NCBI RefSeq assembly: GCF_947500255.1
Contig: NZ_CANMRL010000007.1
Location: forward strand, 124,001 to 188,000
Direction: 5' to 3'
Source of the DNA: an uncultured Psychroserpens sp.
GTDB lineage: Bacteria; Bacteroidota; Bacteroidia; Flavobacteriales; Flavobacteriaceae
Length of the DNA: 64,000 nt
Shown here: positions 7,775-17,088 of the stretch, piece by piece
How positions within the stretch are numbered: the stretch's first letter is position 1
Layout: each line of letters begins with the position of its first letter
Program-made: the position numbers and the translations under genes
The notes under the pieces: model-generated
Databases searched by the model: none
What the model was told of the DNA's origin: nothing
What the model saw: the letters and a program-made list of their open reading frames with translations, nothing else

Positions 7775-8820
7775 ATGTCAACTTCTAATTGTAGCTTTAT
7801 TGTAAAGGTATTTGGGGCTTTAATAATCTTTAAGTTATGTTTATTTTTATAAAGGATATTTAGTCTCTTTTTTACATTTTCCAATCCAACACCTGAGTCT
7901 TCTCTAGCAATAGGCACTTCGGTACTTATAGAGTTTGTCACTGTAAATATAATGTTGTTTTTTTCTACTGTCAAAGTAATAGCTATATAGGATTTTTGAT
8001 AAATGTCAATCCCATGTTTAAAAGCATTTTCTACAAATGGAATGAGCAGAGATGGCGTGATTTTAATGTTTTCTGTATCACCATAAATATCAAAAGTGAT
8101 TTTGATATCATCGGTTTTTTCAAATCTTAGTTTGTTTAAATCAATAAAGCTGTTAATGAATTGGATTTCCTTTTTTAAAAAAATCTTTTCTTGACTATTG
8201 TCATATAGCATAAAACGCAACAATTCTGATAGTCCTTTAATGCCTTTTGAAACTTCAGTTTGTTTCTCTTTTCTTGAAATATATAGTAAGTTGTTTAAGT
8301 TGTTGAACAGGAAATGTGGATTTAATTGAGATCTCAGAAGTTTAAGCTCAGTTTTAGTGGTTTGCTGCTCTAACTGATTTTTGATTTTCAAATCTTTTTT
8401 CCATTGCAAAAACGAACTATAAATTAATGATATTACAACTAAAAAAATATAAAGACCAATGCCTATGTTTTTATAGCTTTCAAAACATAAAATTTCGCAT
8501 GTATAAGATAGTAATATCCACTCTGCAACAAGAAGTATAGCTATACTTACTATTAATAGTAGAATATATTTAAGATACTTTTTAAGAAAGAATAATTTAG
8601 AAAAGTAAAAGAGGTTTAAATAGAAAAACACAATTTTAAAGATAAATGTCGTCTTTAAAGCATATTGGAGTTTGTAATTGTATGTCTTAGTAATAGACTC
8701 TAAGCCGCCAATGTCATAATAGGTTACGTTTTCAGTCTCAAAGCTAAATATTCTAATTATGAAATGCATAGCAAGAGCCCACAAAACAACATTCAATATA
8801 ATTTCGATTAGTCTTTTCAT
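7768..8820 (-). CDS. LytS-type sensor histidine kinase (module 2)
   Basis: The 350-residue protein has four predicted transmembrane helices (about 8-24, 57-75, 84-105, 120-137), a coiled-coil linker and a His_kinase domain with phosphoacceptor H169 in LNPHFLFNNLN. The ATPase motifs are the N-box FVENAFKHG and the glycine loop GVGLENVKKRL. There is no separate sensory domain, so the signal is probably sensed in or by the membrane. It is co-transcribed with the LytTR gene and is divergent from the exported-protein run starting at 9044. Confidence 0.93.
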   Translation of the reverse strand: MKRLIEIILNVVLWALAMHFIIRIFSFETENVTYYDIGGLESITKTYNYKLQYALKTTFIFKIVFFYLNLFYFSKLFFLKKYLKYILLLIVSIAILLVAEWILLSYTCEILCFESYKNIGIGLYIFLVVISLIYSSFLQWKKDLKIKNQLEQQTTKTELKLLRSQLNPHFLFNNLNNLLYISRKEKQTEVSKGIKGLSELLRFMLYDNSQEKIFLKKEIQFINSFIDLNKLRFEKTDDIKITFDIYGDTENIKITPSLLIPFVENAFKHGIDIYQKSYIAITLTVEKNNIIFTVTNSISTEVPIAREDSGVGLENVKKRLNILYKNKHNLKIIKAPNTFTIKLQLEVDIC

Positions 8821-8870
8821 CTAGATAGTAAGTCTCTAAATTATAAAAAATCAAATGATATAGAATTTAT

Positions 8871-8901
8871 TGTTATGAAAAACTCTTTTGTTGTTGTGAA
8901 C
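8871..8901. promoter_or_regulatory. LytTR operator facing the module 2 kinase
   Basis: TGTTATGAAA (8871-8880) and TGTTGTGAAC (8892-8901) are 21 bp apart. The pair lies 50 bp upstream of the kinase ATG. On the kinase sense strand, a near-match to the -7 element (TAATTTAG, 8843 down to 8836) follows 27 bp after the proximal half-site. Confidence 0.65.
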
Positions 8902-8951
8902 GTCAACACATGATTTAAATCCTAACAAAGTGCCTCAACTTTAGACTTGAA

Positions 8952-9018
8952 GTTTATAACAAGATTAGTTCCAGTTATAACATTTCTTTTTTGTTGAATC
9001 TCAATGTCGCTAGTTTTA
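8952..9018 (+). promoter_or_regulatory. LytTR-type promoter of the 9044 operon
   Basis: GTTTATAACA (8952-8961) and AGTTATAACA (8973-8982) are 21 bp apart. They are followed after 28 bp by TAGTTTTA (9011-9018), one base from TAnnTTTG. The pair points the opposite way to 8871-8901, so each divergent gene has its own correctly oriented site. The start codon is 25 bp after the -7 element. Confidence 0.6.
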
Positions 9019-9043
9019 TTTTAAACTTAAAACTTATAAAAAA

Positions 9044-9586
9044 ATGAAACGTTCAATTACAATGATTTTTGCATTTATATGCACCTCATTTATGTATTCT
9101 CAAAATCAAGCAATAACGAAAAAAGACTTGGTGGATTCTTGGGAGATTATGTCGGCCATGGTGGTCGAATCTGCTAAAGCTATGCCAGCCGATGATTTTA
9201 ATTATTCCCCAGGAGAACCTATTAGAAACTTTGCTAATCAATTAAATCATACAACAAAATCCAATATTGGTTTAGGGTCTATGATTTTTGGGAAAATGCC
9301 TTCATTTAAAATGCCAAATCCTCAAAATCCACCTCAAGAGAAAAAAGCGGTAGTTGATATACTTGAGAAATCTTTTGAGTATTTCAAGGAAAACATAGAA
9401 GCTCTTAGTGATGAAAGCTTGTCTGAAACTATAAGTTGGGGAAGACAAGGGAGTGGAATTAAAATTACCAGACTTAAAGGTATCTTGATTGTTTTTAGCC
9501 ATTTGCAACGCGAACACGGTAAAACCATGATGTATCTGAGAGCGAAAGGAATTAAACCACCTGCAGCAGGTAGCTGGAAATTTTAA
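9044..9586 (+). CDS. Exported DinB-like four-helix protein
   Basis: The 180-residue protein has a signal peptide (cleavage near SFMYSQ, about 19). The mature part looks like the DinB/YfiT superfamily: FNYSPGEPIRNFANQLNH near the start and SHLQREHGKTMMYLRAKG near the end, with His residues at the usual metal-ligand places. DinB-fold proteins are metal-binding helical bundles, many of them thiol transferases. Whether this one is an enzyme is unknown, and export is unusual for the fold in general though seen in Bacteroidota. It is the first gene after the module 2 operator and is followed 30 bp later by a lipoprotein gene. Confidence 0.8.
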   Translation: MKRSITMIFAFICTSFMYSQNQAITKKDLVDSWEIMSAMVVESAKAMPADDFNYSPGEPIRNFANQLNHTTKSNIGLGSMIFGKMPSFKMPNPQNPPQEKKAVVDILEKSFEYFKENIEALSDESLSETISWGRQGSGIKITRLKGILIVFSHLQREHGKTMMYLRAKGIKPPAAGSWKF

Positions 9587-9616
9587 TCCTATAAATAATG
9601 ACTAAAAACTATAAAA

Positions 9617-10339
9617 ATGAAAGCTAAATATATAATTGTACTTGTTTGCTGTATGTTCATGTTTTCTTGTTCTAATGGACAAGTAAGTGAAGGGCCTATT
9701 TATGACAAAGTAATTCCAGGACAAGCCGAAATTGAATATTCAAAAATCCAGCCTCATAAAATTGAATACAAAAAAATGGGAGGCAAAATGATTTATGACC
9801 TAAAAAAAGTAAATAAGTATGACAAAGAGGTTTATGAAATGAATATTTATTTTGGAAATGAGTCTGGTACTCCAGACAAAATCTATTTTGATATTAATTC
9901 ACTTGAATATGTAGGAAGAGTATTAGATCTTAAGGATTATATCATTGATGTTAGTTTTAAAGAAAGTGTATTTAAAGGGAATTTAAAACCTAAGGGAGGA
10001 TCAGATTATAAACCAGTCGATTACAATAAAGAATATCCTCATAACGGCTTCGAACCAGCTATAATTAATTATTATATAGCAGCATTACCACTAAAAATGG
10101 GCTATACAGCTTCTATTCCTACATTTGATCTAAACGGTGAATCATCAATGATTTGGGCAAATATTAAAGTAGTAGATGAAGAAATCGTAAAAGTAGCTGG
10201 AAAGAAATATGATACTTGGAAAGTTTCATCAATTGGAATAAGAGAGAAAACAATTTGGATTAGTAAAGATCTGGGTTATGCCGTGAAAATGAAAACTAAA
10301 GGAGCTGGTGGAACTTGGAAACTAAATAAAGTGTTTTAA
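9617..10339 (+). CDS. DUF3108-like lipoprotein
   Basis: The 240-residue protein has a lipobox (MFSC, Cys18) and a beta-rich mature part. It includes a segment resembling DUF3108 proteins: a conversion-type strand pattern ending in IREKTIWISKDLGYAVKMK, as found in periplasmic lipoproteins that bind lipid-like ligands. The DUF3108 link is from memory of the pattern and is moderate. It is probably co-transcribed with the DinB-like gene and is followed by a hairpin (10341-10368), so the 9044-10339 pair may be a short transcript. Confidence 0.7.
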   Translation: MKAKYIIVLVCCMFMFSCSNGQVSEGPIYDKVIPGQAEIEYSKIQPHKIEYKKMGGKMIYDLKKVNKYDKEVYEMNIYFGNESGTPDKIYFDINSLEYVGRVLDLKDYIIDVSFKESVFKGNLKPKGGSDYKPVDYNKEYPHNGFEPAIINYYIAALPLKMGYTASIPTFDLNGESSMIWANIKVVDEEIVKVAGKKYDTWKVSSIGIREKTIWISKDLGYAVKMKTKGAGGTWKLNKVF

Positions 10340-10340
10340 A

Positions 10341-10368
10341 TGAGTCACACTTTATAATAAGTGACTCA
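10341..10368 (+). terminator. Hairpin after the 9044-10339 pair
   Basis: TGAGTCAC and GTGACTCA form a perfect 8-bp stem starting just after the stop codon, with a 12-base loop that can pair further (CACTT/AAGTG). No T-run follows, so it may act as an RNA 3'-end stabiliser or weak terminator. Confidence 0.45.
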
Positions 10369-10478
10369 ATTGAAGTATTCTCATAAGTATTTGATTTAAT
10401 GATTATTTATTATTGTATAACAACTGCTAGCGGATAATACTCAGATTAAAAACTATAACTATTAATTTATAGAGTAGT

Positions 10479-10556
10479 AATGAGAGAAGTAAGGTTTGTT
10501 TTAGTTAAAATTTTTTAAGATTAGATTTTCATGTGTTAATCTATGCTTCTCTCATT
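10479..10556. repeat. Nested inverted repeat ahead of the alpha/beta hydrolase gene
   Basis: AATGAGAGAAG (10479-10489) pairs perfectly with CTTCTCTCATT (10546-10556), 11 bp. Inside lies a second arm, TAGATT (10522-10527) with AATCTA (10538-10543). The 78-bp unit ends 25 bp before the ATG at 10582. It could be a structured 5' leader, a terminator/antiterminator, or a tiny MITE-like element. No target-site duplication is visible. Confidence 0.5.
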
Positions 10557-10581
10557 TAATTAACCTTCAAATATTGATCAT

Positions 10582-11556
10582 ATGTTTAGAACACTACTAT
10601 TATGCTTTATTTTGACTTTTTCGTACAGTGTATTTTCTCAAGTTAAAATTTATGCTAAAGATCAAATCGTTGTGGCCAATGATGGATATCAACTCAATAC
10701 GTATGAACTCATAACGAAGCAAAAACTAAGTAACAAAACGACAGCGCTATTTTTTTACATTCAGGGTTCTGGATGTAATAGTGTCACAGATAAAATAAAT
10801 TTCCTTGCCAGTGCAATCATAATGGGAGGGCGAGCCATAGTTATGGAAAAACGTGGCTGTTTGCCTGATAAAATTAACACAAAAGAGTGCCATCGGTTTT
10901 ATGATAAAGACACGCGCTTGTCTGACCATTTGAGAGTTATCGAGTATTTTTCAAAAGATGTAAATGATATTCCTATTATTCTAATAGGAGGTAGTGAAGG
11001 TGGAGATATCGCAGCAAAGATAGCAGCAAAAAGTAACAAGGTTACCCATTTGATTTTAATTGGTAGTGGAGGAGGAATATCTCAAATTGAAGAATTAGAA
11101 ATCTTAGTTAAAGAAGAGCCAGGTTATTTAAACCTAAAATCTGAAAATGATCTCAAACGGAAGGTTAAAGAGATCAATAATTCAAAAGACGATAGTTTAT
11201 TATGGGCTGGATTACCTTATAAGAGGTGGAAATCATTTTGGAACGATCCTAGCATTAATTATTTAGAACATATTAAAATACCTGTTTTGCTTCTACATGG
11301 TAGTAAAGATACTAATGTCCCAGTTGAGTCTGCTAGAACTTTAAATAATAAGCTCAATGAGAAAATTGACCTTACCTACATAGAATATAAAAATTTAGAT
11401 CACTCATTTAATGATATTAATGATCAAAAAAGTAGATATCCTTATCTAGAAATTGACATTGTTAAATGGCTCTCTAACTATTCCATAATTTCAAATGACG
11501 ATGCCGAAAAATTTGTAAAGCGAGTTAAAAGGAATCACAAAAAAATATTTAAGTAA
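10582..11556 (+). CDS. Secreted alpha/beta hydrolase
   Basis: The 324-residue protein has a signal peptide (cleavage near FSQ, 20). The alpha/beta hydrolase fold shows nucleophile S138 in GGSEGG, acid D243 in LLHGSKDTNVP and H274 in NLDHSF. The conserved Cys-containing segments (GSGCNS, KRGC, KECH) may carry disulfides after export. Substrate is unknown; peptidase or esterase are both possible. It follows the nested inverted repeat and is 8 bp before the next gene, with which it is surely co-transcribed. Confidence 0.82.
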   Translation: MFRTLLLCFILTFSYSVFSQVKIYAKDQIVVANDGYQLNTYELITKQKLSNKTTALFFYIQGSGCNSVTDKINFLASAIIMGGRAIVMEKRGCLPDKINTKECHRFYDKDTRLSDHLRVIEYFSKDVNDIPIILIGGSEGGDIAAKIAAKSNKVTHLILIGSGGGISQIEELEILVKEEPGYLNLKSENDLKRKVKEINNSKDDSLLWAGLPYKRWKSFWNDPSINYLEHIKIPVLLLHGSKDTNVPVESARTLNNKLNEKIDLTYIEYKNLDHSFNDINDQKSRYPYLEIDIVKWLSNYSIISNDDAEKFVKRVKRNHKKIFK

Positions 11557-11564
11557 GATGAATT

Positions 11565-12797
11565 ATGAAAAATAAAGTACTACATAACATAATTAGATTT
11601 GTTGCTCTAATCATTTGCTCTCATTATAGTTTTTCTCAAAACAGTATGACTACAAATGATTTTAAAGATCATACCACGTATTTCAGTCTTAGTAAGGATC
11701 ATCAGTTTCAAGGAAATAAGATGTATAAAAAATTAAAACAAATTACTAAAAATGCACAATTCATTGGTATTGCAGAAGTTCATCAATCAGAGCAATTAAG
11801 CTATTTTACATCCAGCTTTTTAGAACTATTGAGTGAGCAATGTTTTAATAATTTTGCACTTGAATTAGGTCCGTATTCTGCCAAAATACTTGCAGAAATA
11901 TCTGTTAACCCTGAAGACACTCGATTAAATATTAATAAACTGAATAGGTTATATGGTAAGAAAGAATTCCCGAAAATCCCTTTGATTTTTGTTGATAAAG
12001 TTGAAGATGTCAAATTTATCAATACAGCCTCGTCTCTAGGTTATAATTTTTGGGGCTTGGATCAAGAGTATCTCTTTTCGTATGAAATGCATCTAGATAG
12101 ACTCTATGAGCACTATAATAATAAGACACCAGAATTTATACAACTTTATAATGCAAGCAAAGTAGTGCTTGAGAATGCCATATTCAAAAATAAATTACCT
12201 AAGGGCGAAACATCAAATTGTTGGCTAAAAGATAATGAGACACTCAATGCTTTTTTTTCAAAGTTTGATAGCAACGATTCCGCAATTAAATACATTAATG
12301 CTCTTAAAACAAGTATGGGTATTTATTGTAAACAAGAAACAGCTTCAGGTGGTAACCAAGAGCGAGCAGATTACATGAAATCTAATTTCATGATAAAGTA
12401 TAATCAACTGCTTAAAAAAGAAGCCAAACCAAAAGTTGTTTTAAAACTTGGTAGTGTGCACTTAACCCATTCAACCTCTCAGTTAGGTGTAAATGATATT
12501 GGGAAATTTTTAAGCGAAAAGGCAAAGGCCAATAACACCGAATTTTTATCTTTTTTCTATTTACCACGTTACAAGAATGGTGAAGATCTTATTAATAATG
12601 ACCAATTTAAAAGCTTATCTATAGTATTAAGTTTAGGAAAAAAGAATAAATGGACACTAATAGATCTAAGACCAATTAGAAAAATGATGCTTGAAGGACA
12701 GCTCAATACCAAGAATGAAATTGTTGCCTTTGGTTTGATTAGCTACGATTTTGTTTTAATACCACCAGATGATAAAAACGGAACTTTAAACTACTAA
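11565..12797 (+). CDS. Secreted erythromycin-esterase/ChaN-like protein
   Basis: The 410-residue protein has an N-terminal signal peptide (HYSFSQ, about 25). The motifs FIGIAEVHQSEQ near residue 70 and LKLGSVHLTHS near 300 recall the His/Glu-rich active-site motifs shared by the EreA, ChaN and TIKI/TraB superfamily. The family call is moderate; no drug-esterase activity should be assumed. It is exported and encoded directly after the alpha/beta hydrolase, so both may act on the same extracytoplasmic substrate. Confidence 0.6.
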   Translation: MKNKVLHNIIRFVALIICSHYSFSQNSMTTNDFKDHTTYFSLSKDHQFQGNKMYKKLKQITKNAQFIGIAEVHQSEQLSYFTSSFLELLSEQCFNNFALELGPYSAKILAEISVNPEDTRLNINKLNRLYGKKEFPKIPLIFVDKVEDVKFINTASSLGYNFWGLDQEYLFSYEMHLDRLYEHYNNKTPEFIQLYNASKVVLENAIFKNKLPKGETSNCWLKDNETLNAFFSKFDSNDSAIKYINALKTSMGIYCKQETASGGNQERADYMKSNFMIKYNQLLKKEAKPKVVLKLGSVHLTHSTSQLGVNDIGKFLSEKAKANNTEFLSFFYLPRYKNGEDLINNDQFKSLSIVLSLGKKNKWTLIDLRPIRKMMLEGQLNTKNEIVAFGLISYDFVLIPPDDKNGTLNY

Positions 12798-12876
12798 ACT
12801 TTAGTTTTAACACAGCATTTAATTTAATCAGTTATAGCTATTTAATGAAAGTAGTCTAACAATCAATTTAGAATAT

Positions 12877-13494
12877 ATGAAACGATATTTTATGGCCATA
12901 TTAGTATTAAGCTTGCTAAATTGTAATGGTACTTCAAATGGTAAAAAAGAAACAACGGAAATTGAAACTGAGAATAATAATGATCCATACAATTACGACT
13001 ATGGAATGATTAATCCTGAAGCTCCAAAACAAACCATTGAGTTTGGGCAACTTGTCGGCTTATGGGATTGTGTTTCAAAAGATTTGGTAAAGGATGAAAA
13101 TGGAAATGAAAAGTGGTATACTAATAAAGCGTTTTGGAAATGGGAGTATATTTTAGGAGGTCATGCTATACTCAACAATTGGTGGCAAGAAGACAATTCT
13201 CCGAATGCAGTTACAAAAGAGTATTTTGCATCTGGAGTGTTTATTTTTAATCCAGAGACAGCACTTTGGGAGATTACAGTCATGAATTCCAGACCACATA
13301 AATTATCATCTCAATTTCAAGGGAACCGAATGGATGATAATCTGAAAATAAGTGATACAACTAAAACTTGGCAAATAACTTTTCACAATATAACTAACGA
13401 TTCTTTCCAATGGAAATACGAGATAGTTACAGAAGAAGGTAATTGGAAAACTCTTAGCGAAATTAACGCTAAGAAGGCTATAGAGACCGAGTAA
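12877..13494 (+). CDS. Lipocalin-like lipoprotein (DUF1579-type)
   Basis: The 205-residue lipoprotein (lipobox SLLNC, Cys16) has a mature region with the pattern LVGLWDCVSKD, WKWEYILGGHAIL and WEITVMNS. This is typical of small Bacteroidota beta-barrel proteins annotated as lipocalin-like or DUF1579. It probably binds a small ligand in the periplasm. The neighbours are secreted hydrolases of the module 2 run. Confidence 0.65.
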   Translation: MKRYFMAILVLSLLNCNGTSNGKKETTEIETENNNDPYNYDYGMINPEAPKQTIEFGQLVGLWDCVSKDLVKDENGNEKWYTNKAFWKWEYILGGHAILNNWWQEDNSPNAVTKEYFASGVFIFNPETALWEITVMNSRPHKLSSQFQGNRMDDNLKISDTTKTWQITFHNITNDSFQWKYEIVTEEGNWKTLSEINAKKAIETE

Positions 13495-13647
13495 ATATTT
13501 TGGTATACTCATGTGATTAAAAATACAGTTTGGTCACATTTTGTAAAGTGCAACTGTTTTTATTTTCAAATAACTTTCGTAAGAAGAATTTGTGCTAGTT
13601 TTATTAAATGACATTATTGTAAACTTGGAATAAGAAGCGTTTTATTT

Positions 13648-14871
13648 ATGAAAAACAAATCAATCGTATTGATTTTTGTATGTTTTTATTGTTGCTATGT
13701 ATCTCCTCAAAATAGCGTGAACACTTCTGAAAAACAAAAAGCAATTGCAAAGACAATTAAAAAAGTAAAAAAAGAAGGCTATGCCTTTAATCAAACTTTT
13801 GATGACTTTGAAGATAGAATTGTAGAACATCAAAAATATATTGATACTACGACAACAGTTAAGACTTTTGTCCTAACAATGAATGAAATTTTTGATTCTT
13901 ACGGATTGTCGCATTTTTGGATTTGGACACCAGATGAGATCAAAGAACTAAAAGATAATTCAAGCTTTGGTTTAGGAGCGAATCTTGCAAAAACAGAATT
14001 GGGATACTTTGTAACAAAGATCGTAGACAATAGTCCTGCTCAAAAATCTGGCATTAAAACTGGCGATTATATTATAGAAGTTAATAGTAAAAAAATTAAA
14101 TTTAAAGACCTGTTGAAAGGATATAATGGTCAAGTCGATACAGTATCAGTTATTAGAAATGATACCTTATTAAAGTTGAATATAGAATACTTTTCGTTCA
14201 GATCTTTTTCTAAGGATTCTATGTACGCTCTAAACGCAAATACAACTGTAATTACTGTGAATTCATTTATTTCAAATGTATACGATAGGCGAGCTATTGA
14301 GTCTTTTTTTGACAAAGCTAAACATACTGAAAATATTATATTAGATTTAAGAAGTAATGGAGGAGGTAATTCTGAAAATGTACAGCATCTATTAAGTATG
14401 ATTATCCCTCGCGATAGAGTTTGTCAATACTTCATGCATCGGGAAGATCATGAGGCATTTGTTAAAAAACATAATCGCAATCCAAAATCCTTAATTGAAC
14501 TCATAAATTATAATGGTAGAGAATTTAAACCTTTAAAATTAAAATCAAGCTTAAAAGTATATTCTGGAAATATTTTTGTTATAGTAGATGAGCGTTCTGG
14601 TAGTGGTGGAGATGTTTTTCCGTCATGTGTGCAAGATGTTCAAAGAGGAAAAATTATTGGGAATAAAACAGCAGGACAAGTGCTATCTGGAGAAAGCTAT
14701 AAATTAAATAATGGTATGGTCTTGTTTTATCCTACAGGAGAATATTTAAGGCTTAGCAATCAACGCTTAGAAGGTAATGGGTGTATACCAGATAAACTCC
14801 TATCTAGAGAGGAAACGGCTAACTCAAAATTTGTCTTAGATTTGATTTTATCAGAATTCATTAATAATTAA
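13648..14871 (+). CDS. S41-family C-terminal-processing-type serine protease
   Basis: The 407-residue protein has a signal peptide (cleavage near YVSPQ), a PDZ domain (about 105-170, with SGIKTGDYIIEVNS) and an S41 catalytic domain with NIILDLRSNGGGNS. The probable nucleophile is S319 in SGSGGD and the probable general base is K340 in GNKTAGQ. S41 proteases cut exported proteins near exposed C-termini. It is secreted and part of the module 2 run. The 153-bp gap before it could hold its own promoter (TAGTTTTA at 13596-13603) but no LytTR pair is visible there. Confidence 0.88.
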   Translation: MKNKSIVLIFVCFYCCYVSPQNSVNTSEKQKAIAKTIKKVKKEGYAFNQTFDDFEDRIVEHQKYIDTTTTVKTFVLTMNEIFDSYGLSHFWIWTPDEIKELKDNSSFGLGANLAKTELGYFVTKIVDNSPAQKSGIKTGDYIIEVNSKKIKFKDLLKGYNGQVDTVSVIRNDTLLKLNIEYFSFRSFSKDSMYALNANTTVITVNSFISNVYDRRAIESFFDKAKHTENIILDLRSNGGGNSENVQHLLSMIIPRDRVCQYFMHREDHEAFVKKHNRNPKSLIELINYNGREFKPLKLKSSLKVYSGNIFVIVDERSGSGGDVFPSCVQDVQRGKIIGNKTAGQVLSGESYKLNNGMVLFYPTGEYLRLSNQRLEGNGCIPDKLLSREETANSKFVLDLILSEFINN

Positions 14872-14921
14872 ATTAAACATACGTTTGTAATAACAGATTT
14901 TATTATAACAATTCAACTAAT

Positions 14922-15794
14922 ATGAGGTATTTATCATACTTACTATTAATATATTTATTTATAGGTTGTAAGCATTCGGATAATCGAACCAATTGTCATG
15001 CATCGTATTGTTTGTCTTATGAACTAAAAACACCCATTAAGTTTGCAAACGGAGAAATAACTACAAATAATGGAATCAATTTTTCCAAAAATGGAAAAGA
15101 TTTATACGTATCTAAACCTAAAGCCAAAACATTTAAAAACGGTAAATCGTTTATGGGAATAGTCCAATATAAGTATGATGAAGGACGTTGGAGTACTCCA
15201 TTGAATATAGATTTTATGATAGATGCCTATCATCCGGTACTATCAACTGATAATCAAAAACTGTTTTTTAACTCTAGGTCTCATCCAGATTCTATAAACA
15301 TATCTGTTCCTCATAATATTTGGTGTTCTGAAAAAACACCTAAAGGTTGGTCTAAACCAAGATTGCTAGAACAAATAAACTCTTCGAGTTATGATTCCTA
15401 TCCATCAATAGCTAGTAGTAATAATCTATATTTTAATTCTGACAGACCAGGTGGTAAAGGCGGAATGGATATATACGTTTCATATTATGATAATGGTGTA
15501 TACCAAAAGCCAATTAATATTAAAGAAATAAACTCAACTCATTCAGAGAATGATCTAGTAATTGATCCTAATGAACGGTTTATAATATTTAATCGGTATA
15601 TCGATTCGAGTAATGAAATTGATTTATATATATCATATAAAGAAGGAAATGTTTGGAAAGTGCCAAAGAGACTTGATAAAATAAACTCTCCTGATGATTG
15701 GGAGTTAACACCAACTTTGTCCCCAGATGGACATTACTTTTTTTATGAGTTGAATGGAGTAATTATGCAAATAGATGTTACTGAACTTCATTAA
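14922..15794 (+). CDS. WD40-like (PD40) beta-propeller lipoprotein
   Basis: The 290-residue lipoprotein (IGC, Cys16) has repeated blocks of the TolB/PD40 type: FSKNGKDLYVSKP, LSTDNQKLFFNSRS, ASSNNLYFNSDRPGGKGGMDIYVS, DPNERFIIFNRY and LSPDGHYFFYE. These predict a four- to six-bladed propeller that binds a protein or peptide partner. It lies between an S41 protease gene and an AraC-type regulator gene, 50 and 34 bp away, so co-transcription is likely. Confidence 0.8.
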   Translation: MRYLSYLLLIYLFIGCKHSDNRTNCHASYCLSYELKTPIKFANGEITTNNGINFSKNGKDLYVSKPKAKTFKNGKSFMGIVQYKYDEGRWSTPLNIDFMIDAYHPVLSTDNQKLFFNSRSHPDSINISVPHNIWCSEKTPKGWSKPRLLEQINSSSYDSYPSIASSNNLYFNSDRPGGKGGMDIYVSYYDNGVYQKPINIKEINSTHSENDLVIDPNERFIIFNRYIDSSNEIDLYISYKEGNVWKVPKRLDKINSPDDWELTPTLSPDGHYFFYELNGVIMQIDVTELH

Positions 15795-15828
15795 AAGTCA
15801 TTTTTGAAAAACTTTAATTACGCGTTTA

Positions 15829-16959
15829 ATGTTATTTGATTGGAAAAGTGTCATTTTATTTGCAGGAGCAGCTCAAGGACTGCTTATGGGATTAGTTTTA
15901 CTTTTCTCGAGTAAAGAGAATAGTCATAAGCGAATTTTTGGGCTTCTTATTCTTTTGTTTAGCATACATTTAATCGAATACAGCCTCTTTCTAACTCCTA
16001 ATGGTTTTTTTAATGCGATTGACTTATTTGGCTACAGATATCCTATACGACTAAGTATTGGACCATTATTTTTGCTTTACACTATAAAACTAACGCAAAG
16101 AAATAAATTAAGCGTTTGGAAAGTCGCTGTACATTTTATACCTGCCTTCATATCTGTAATTTTGTTTTTCCCCCTCTTCTTCCTAGGTCAGACAGATAAG
16201 GCGAATCTATTCTCGAATTATGTGCCATTTGGCAATAGTTTATTTATAAAAACATCGTTGATTTCTATGGTGTCAGTGGTAAGCATGTTTGCTTATGTTC
16301 TTGTAAGTGTCAGAAAAATTGCAAAGTACAGACGGTTAACAGAACAATATCATAGTAACGAGAGAGGAATTTGGGTATTCTATTTTCAAAGGTTTTCATT
16401 TATTTGTCTGATTGTGCTCTTTGGTTACGTTATAGCCGTTTTTCTGAGACAATTACAAATTTTTGACGCGTCAAACCTCTTCTATATAATGTCCTTACTA
16501 TTAACGATAAACTTAATAGCATTAACCGTTATAGTAATCATGCAAAATAAAATCATTCCCTTTGAATTATCTATAATAGAAAATGAAAACAGCGTAGATA
16601 AACCTGACGAGACCAATATAAACATTGATCAAAAAAACCTGGATAGGATTAATTTCATAATGACTCAAAAGCAATTATTTCTCGATTTTGATTTTACTAT
16701 TAATGACTTGGCCGAGGAATTAGAAATGCCTGCTTATGTTGTATCTAAGATTATTAATAATGGATTTAATAAAACATTTTTTAGATATGTTAATGAATTT
16801 AGAGTTGAACACGCAAAACACTTACTATTAACTACAAATATTAAGATATTGGCCGTGGCTTTAGATTCTGGGTTTTCTAACAAAGCTAGCTTTCATAGAA
16901 CCTTTAAGAGAATTGTTGAAACAACTCCTTATAACTATAGACTGAAAAATAAATCATAA
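15829..16959 (+). CDS. Membrane-spanning AraC-family transcription regulator
   Basis: The 376-residue protein has about seven hydrophobic segments in its first 240 residues and a C-terminal AraC/XylS domain (about 270-374). The two helix-turn-helix units are visible as FTINDLAEELEMPAYVVSKIIN and AVALDSGFSNKASFHRTFKR, ending TTPYNYR. This membrane-AraC type is frequent in Bacteroidota. It would sense an envelope signal and control genes directly. As last gene of the run from 10582 it may regulate that run or the gene at 17089. Confidence 0.88.
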   Translation: MLFDWKSVILFAGAAQGLLMGLVLLFSSKENSHKRIFGLLILLFSIHLIEYSLFLTPNGFFNAIDLFGYRYPIRLSIGPLFLLYTIKLTQRNKLSVWKVAVHFIPAFISVILFFPLFFLGQTDKANLFSNYVPFGNSLFIKTSLISMVSVVSMFAYVLVSVRKIAKYRRLTEQYHSNERGIWVFYFQRFSFICLIVLFGYVIAVFLRQLQIFDASNLFYIMSLLLTINLIALTVIVIMQNKIIPFELSIIENENSVDKPDETNINIDQKNLDRINFIMTQKQLFLDFDFTINDLAEELEMPAYVVSKIINNGFNKTFFRYVNEFRVEHAKHLLLTTNIKILAVALDSGFSNKASFHRTFKRIVETTPYNYRLKNKS

Positions 16960-17088
16960 TATACTTAAATACTTGCTCGAAAGAAGATAAGGTTGCATTT
17001 CGTAAAATGATACTTGTTTTGGCTTAAAATTAGCGCTTAAAGTGATTAGGATACTATTAATTTACCTAATAATTTAAAACAAGACAAA

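Noticed and set aside
11565-12797. Macrolide (erythromycin) esterase resistance gene
   Set aside because: Similarity is limited to short superfamily-level motifs; the protein has a signal peptide and sits in an exported-hydrolase operon.
13510-13541. ATGTGA/TCACAT inverted repeat as terminator after 13494
   Set aside because: Only 6 bp of stem with a long loop and no real T-run.
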